A stretch of 10,458 nt of DNA, taken from contig CBDURF010000128.1 in assembly GCA_965369705.1 (NCBI GenBank), positions 1-10,458 on the forward strand, read 5' to 3'. Under the pieces are notes generated by a model that was not told the origin of the DNA, made no database searches, and saw only the letters and a list, made by a program, of their open reading frames with translations. Of this stretch, positions 7,767-10,458 are shown piece after piece (position 1 is the first letter of the stretch; every line of letters starts with the position of its first letter). The stretch is from JAGLCY01 sp965369705. GTDB lineage: Bacteria > Krumholzibacteriota > Krumholzibacteriia > LZORAL124-64-63. Made by a program: the position numbers and the translations under genes.

Positions 7767-7795
7767 CCAACTTTTTATATCCTGACTTGTATATC
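7767..7795 (+). promoter_or_regulatory. AT-rich candidate promoter before the helical-repeat gene
   Basis: In the 91-bp gap after the anti-sigma gene a sharply AT-rich stretch contains CCAACTT (7767-7773), 16 nt, then TATATC (7790-7795). CCAACTT resembles the GGAACTT -35 of RpoE-type sigma factors and TATATC could be a -10, so the sigma factor itself might drive the next gene. The match is loose. Confidence 0.25.
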
Positions 7796-7839
7796 GTGTT
7801 GAGCCGTGAAACGGAAAACGAAAAAGGGGAGGAAATCTA

Positions 7840-9186
7840 ATGAACAGGAATCGCAGTTTGCTGGGGGTCATTGGAATCATCGCTGCGGCCGTGATCATCT
7901 ATTTCGGCTTCTTCAACTCGCAGCCGGCCGGTGAGGATCTCCAAGCGACCATCGGAACCGTTACCAAACACCAGAACGAACAGATCACAGACGCGGACGT
8001 GGTGCTCGCGGGCGAGGTAACCACAGATTGGTCCGACGACCCCGTCGTGATCGAGGCCATGGCTTCGATCCTGGAACGGGCCACCCTCGCCCAAAGGTCC
8101 TTCGCCTACCTTGCCACCGGCAGGCAGGCCCGGGCCGACATGTTGCTGGCCGCCAACCCGGAAATCAAGTCCGCCGTCCTGGGTAAGATTTCCCATGCCG
8201 AGCAGGTGGCCGCCTACTTCAGGATCACCAAGGCCGACCAGCAGCCCATGTACAGCCGGATGCAACTCAAGGAAGCGGATTTCAAGGCCTTGAGCCTGGA
8301 CAGGAAGGTTGCGGCCCTCGACGCGTTGGGCGCGAAGGACAGGGCCAGCATCCTGAGTCGAGCTACCGTGAGCGTCCAATTGGGGGCCGTCGCCAAGGCT
8401 GATCCCAAGATCCATTCCGCAATCCTGGAGCGCGCCAGCAGGCAGGAATTGGCTCGGGTCTACGTTGCCACTTCCCAACTCCACCGGGTGGAGATGTACA
8501 ATTCCCTGCCGCTGAACGAACGCAAGGCCCTGATGGGCAAGGTGTACGTCGAATCCGGCAAAAACCTGCTGCAGCGGGCCGCCCCTATCGAGATCGAGAA
8601 TCTGAGGAACGGGATGTCCGTCGAGAACGCCGCCAACCTGTACAAGGCGTCCTCGGTCCACGACCAGCTGGTCTGGGCGGGACGTGCGGTAAGGGCCTCC
8701 CCGACCAGCTTCCAGCAGCTCTGCAGAGCCCAGAAGCAGGAAACCATGGGACGTCTATTCCTTCAGGCCACACCCACACAGAAAGTGGCTTTCTTCCGGT
8801 CACAGTCCATGGATGTCCAGAATGACCTGCACAGCAAGATGTCCGTCAGCCGGGAAGACTGGAGCGGCATGAAACTGGAGGCCAAGGCCAAGGCCCTGTC
8901 CAGCTTGTCCCTGGAGCGCCAGGCCACCATGCTGGCGCGGGCCGACAAGGTCGCTGTCCTTGATCTTGCCCGGAATGCGACTCCCGCCATCCAGAAGGAA
9001 TTCGTCGGCGGGCTCTCCAGAACCGAGATGGCCAATTCCTTCAAGATGGGCGCCAGCAGTCGCGAAGTCATGGAGGCTCTGGGCCGACAGCCGGCAATCC
9101 GGAACGCCGTGTTCACCCAGATCCCGGCCGACGTTCAGGTCAGGTTCATGGAGAGGATGGTCCGGACCAACAGCCAGCTTAAATAG
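7840..9186 (+). CDS. Membrane-anchored all-helical repeat protein, family not recognised
   Basis: This 448-residue protein matches no family I know. Residues 7-25 form one hydrophobic anchor (an uncleaved signal anchor, with Arg/Asn before it), so about 420 residues should face the periplasm. A linker to about 66 is followed by an alpha-helical solenoid. Copies of a 36-41-residue unit start near 67, 106, 188, 248, 287, 381 and 417, with a pattern like x-P-x-I..(I/L)L..(A/S)xxE.A..y...s....M...L. Compare NPEIKSAVLGKISHAEQVA (106-124), DPKIHSAILERASRQELA (188-205) and TPAIQKEFVGGLSRTEMA (381-398). Segments 151-175 and 356-380 are similar to each other. The pattern loosely recalls MgtE-N or HEAT-type helical repeats, without a confident match. 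Only one cysteine (C295) and no catalytic motif are seen. GGGGAGGAAA before ATG 7840 gives strong translation. It follows the sigma/anti-sigma pair, suggesting a sensor or target. Confidence 0.85.
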   Translation: MNRNRSLLGVIGIIAAAVIIYFGFFNSQPAGEDLQATIGTVTKHQNEQITDADVVLAGEVTTDWSDDPVVIEAMASILERATLAQRSFAYLATGRQARADMLLAANPEIKSAVLGKISHAEQVAAYFRITKADQQPMYSRMQLKEADFKALSLDRKVAALDALGAKDRASILSRATVSVQLGAVAKADPKIHSAILERASRQELARVYVATSQLHRVEMYNSLPLNERKALMGKVYVESGKNLLQRAAPIEIENLRNGMSVENAANLYKASSVHDQLVWAGRAVRASPTSFQQLCRAQKQETMGRLFLQATPTQKVAFFRSQSMDVQNDLHSKMSVSREDWSGMKLEAKAKALSSLSLERQATMLARADKVAVLDLARNATPAIQKEFVGGLSRTEMANSFKMGASSREVMEALGRQPAIRNAVFTQIPADVQVRFMERMVRTNSQLK

Positions 9187-9187
9187 T

Positions 9188-9204
9188 CGGGGGCTCTCCT
9201 CCCG
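9188..9204 (+). terminator. Hairpin just after the helical-repeat gene, possible terminator
   Basis: CGGGGG (9188-9193) pairs with CCTCCCG-side bases (9199-9204) with one G-T wobble and a 5-nt loop, starting 2 nt after the stop codon. No T-tract follows, so termination would be inefficient or Rho-assisted. Confidence 0.25.
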
Positions 9205-9217
9205 TCTGTGAGTCGGC

Positions 9218-9248
9218 GGATTCCGGGGGTAAGGCAAGATCGGAATCC
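9218..9248. repeat. Inverted repeat in the gap before the metalloprotease gene
   Basis: GGATTCCG (9218-9225) and CGGAATCC (9241-9248) are perfect 8-bp arms with a 15-nt loop. This could be an RNA hairpin ending the upstream transcript or a binding site; there is no following T-run. Confidence 0.4.
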
Positions 9249-9260
9249 AACATATCGGTT

Positions 9261-9269
9261 GGGGGGGGG
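9261..9269 (+). repeat. Homopolymer tract of nine G
   Basis: Nine consecutive G lie about 98 bp upstream of the metalloprotease start codon, flanked by TT and A. Such tracts are prone to slipped-strand length change; in a promoter region this can alter expression. Confidence 0.6.
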
Positions 9270-9277
9270 AGTGCCGA

Positions 9278-9306
9278 GGGGTGCCGTGGCAGAGTCGCGG
9301 CACCCC
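9278..9306 (+). other. Strong GC hairpin upstream of the metalloprotease gene
   Basis: GGGGTGCCG (9278-9286) and CGGCACCCC (9298-9306) form a perfect 9-bp stem with an 11-nt loop, ending 60 nt before ATG 9367. It is followed by ATTTAT rather than a T-run. It may be a terminator for the preceding gene or a 5' leader structure. Confidence 0.45.
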
Positions 9307-9366
9307 AGCCATTTATCTCCGGCAGTCCGGTGGGCCTGCCGGATCATGCGCATCAGGGGGAACGGT

Positions 9367-10458
9367 ATGAAAATCAGCATCCCGGCACGAATCCTAATCC
9401 TCACGACAGGGACGTTGATCGCGTCCCTGCTGTTTTTCAGTGGCCCGGGCACGGCCGCGGACGATTCGGGTTTCAAACTCAGACAGGTGCGAACCGATTA
9501 CATGCGGCTCATCTACCTGACCCAGGACCACTACTACATCATCCCCCACGTGACCCGTTGTTTCGAAAATTCCATGGCCTTCCACCGGGGGATGTTCAAC
9601 TACACGCCGGACGAATACGTGACGGTGATCTTCCAGGACATGGACGATTTCGGTTACGCCGGCACCACTTCCATCCCCTACAATTATCTCACCCTGGGTA
9701 TCGAACCTTTCGAACACGTCTACGAGACCAGTCCCACCAACGAGCGCATCCACTGGGTGATGAGCCACGAACTGCTGCACGTGGTGGCCACGGACCAGGC
9801 CACCGGGTCGGATGAATTCTTCCGCAAGATCTTCTTCGGCAAGGTGGCCCCCACCGCCGAGGATCCGCCTTCCATCCTCTACAGCTACCTGACCAACCCC
9901 CGGCGCTACGCCCCGCGCTGGTATCACGAGGGCTTGGCGGTGTTCATGGAGACCTGGATGGCCGGCGGCATCGGACGGGCCCAGAACGGCTACGACGAAA
10001 TGGTGTTCCGCTCCATGGTCCGGGACGATTCGTTTTTCTACGATATCGTCGGCATCGAGTCCGAGGGCACGGCGGCGGACTTCCAGATGGGCCAGCTTTC
10101 CTATCTCTACGGCACCCGCTTCATCAGCTATCTGGCCTACCTCTACGGCCCCGAGAAGATCATCGACTGGACTGGACGGGGCGAGGGAACCAAACGGTCC
10201 TTCTCCCGGCAGTTCAAGAACGTGTTCGACATGAACATGGACGACGGCTGGCGGGACTGGATCGCCTGGGAAAAGCAGTGGCAGCAGGCCAACCTGGATT
10301 CCATCCGCCAGTATCCGGTCACCCCCCTGGAGGTGGTCTCCGAGCGCTCCCTGGGATCGGTTTCGCGGTCCTACTTCGACCCCGCCTCGCGACAGGTGTT
10401 CGCCGCGGTCAGGTATCCCGGGGAATTCGCCAACATCGTGTCCATCGACGTGGACACC
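9367..10458 (+). CDS. Secreted HExxH metalloprotease of peptidase-MA (gluzincin) type, 3' end outside window
   Basis: The frame is open for 364 codons to the window edge. Residues 1-31 are a signal peptide (K2, R8, hydrophobic core 9-25, likely cut near GTAA-D); there is no lipobox cysteine, so the product is periplasmic or exported. The zinc site is SHELLHVVATD (H134, E135, H138), with the third ligand probably E188 in WYHEGLAVFMETW, as in M1/peptidase-MA gluzincins. The catalytic domain runs to about residue 310 and includes the late helix with LSYLYGTRFISYLAYLYG, a common feature of this group. From about 325 the text changes to a beta pattern (SRSYFDPASRQVFAAVRYPGEF), which looks like the first blade of a TolB/PD40-type propeller; most of it would lie beyond the window. 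AGGGGGAACGG before ATG 9367 supports the start. Substrate unknown. Confidence 0.9.
   Translation, partial: MKISIPARILILTTGTLIASLLFFSGPGTAADDSGFKLRQVRTDYMRLIYLTQDHYYIIPHVTRCFENSMAFHRGMFNYTPDEYVTVIFQDMDDFGYAGTTSIPYNYLTLGIEPFEHVYETSPTNERIHWVMSHELLHVVATDQATGSDEFFRKIFFGKVAPTAEDPPSILYSYLTNPRRYAPRWYHEGLAVFMETWMAGGIGRAQNGYDEMVFRSMVRDDSFFYDIVGIESEGTAADFQMGQLSYLYGTRFISYLAYLYGPEKIIDWTGRGEGTKRSFSRQFKNVFDMNMDDGWRDWIAWEKQWQQANLDSIRQYPVTPLEVVSERSLGSVSRSYFDPASRQVFAAVRYPGEFANIVSIDVDT

Overview
The window is GC-rich (roughly 60% by eye) and gene-dense. It reads as chromosomal DNA from a Gram-negative, probably uncultured bacterium. A secreted HExxH protease of the peptidase-MA type leading into a probable beta-propeller, an ECF sigma/anti-sigma pair and two proton-dependent peptide transporters would fit a lineage of the FCB group (for example Krumholzibacteriota or relatives). 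That placement is an inference from gene content only. I see no tRNA, rRNA, CRISPR array, insertion sequence or phage gene.

The layout is two arms diverging from about position 5100. The left arm (minus strand, read right to left) holds a class-U-like sirtuin resembling Thermotoga maritima Sir2 (5038-4289), an HDOD signalling protein (4099-3227), a canonical POT/PTR2 peptide transporter (3104-1629), and a second, divergent POT transporter (1475 to beyond position 1). The divergent transporter has a periplasmic insertion of about 150 residues and lacks the TM7 glutamate. The gaps between these genes are 120-190 bp, so each may have its own promoter.

The right arm (plus strand) holds an unrecognised two-helix membrane protein ending in six arginines (5163-5765), a single-domain STAS protein (5869-6153), an ECF sigma factor (6418-6957) overlapping a zinc-less membrane anti-sigma factor (6954-7748), a membrane-anchored all-helical repeat protein of unknown family (7840-9186), and the start of a secreted gluzincin-like metalloprotease (9367 to beyond 10458). 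A near-consensus sigma-70 promoter lies at the 3' end of the STAS gene, with an 8-bp inverted repeat bracketing it. It probably drives the sigma/anti-sigma pair through an unusually long leader of about 240 nt.

The most interesting unit is sigma factor + anti-sigma + tethered helical-repeat protein (6140-9186). It looks like an envelope-sensing regulatory module whose third member I cannot assign to any family. The second point of interest is the tandem POT pair, in which one copy keeps every proton-coupling residue and the other has diverged and gained a large external domain. No gene-free stretch exceeds 300 bp; the longest (6154-6417) is described as a promoter plus leader.
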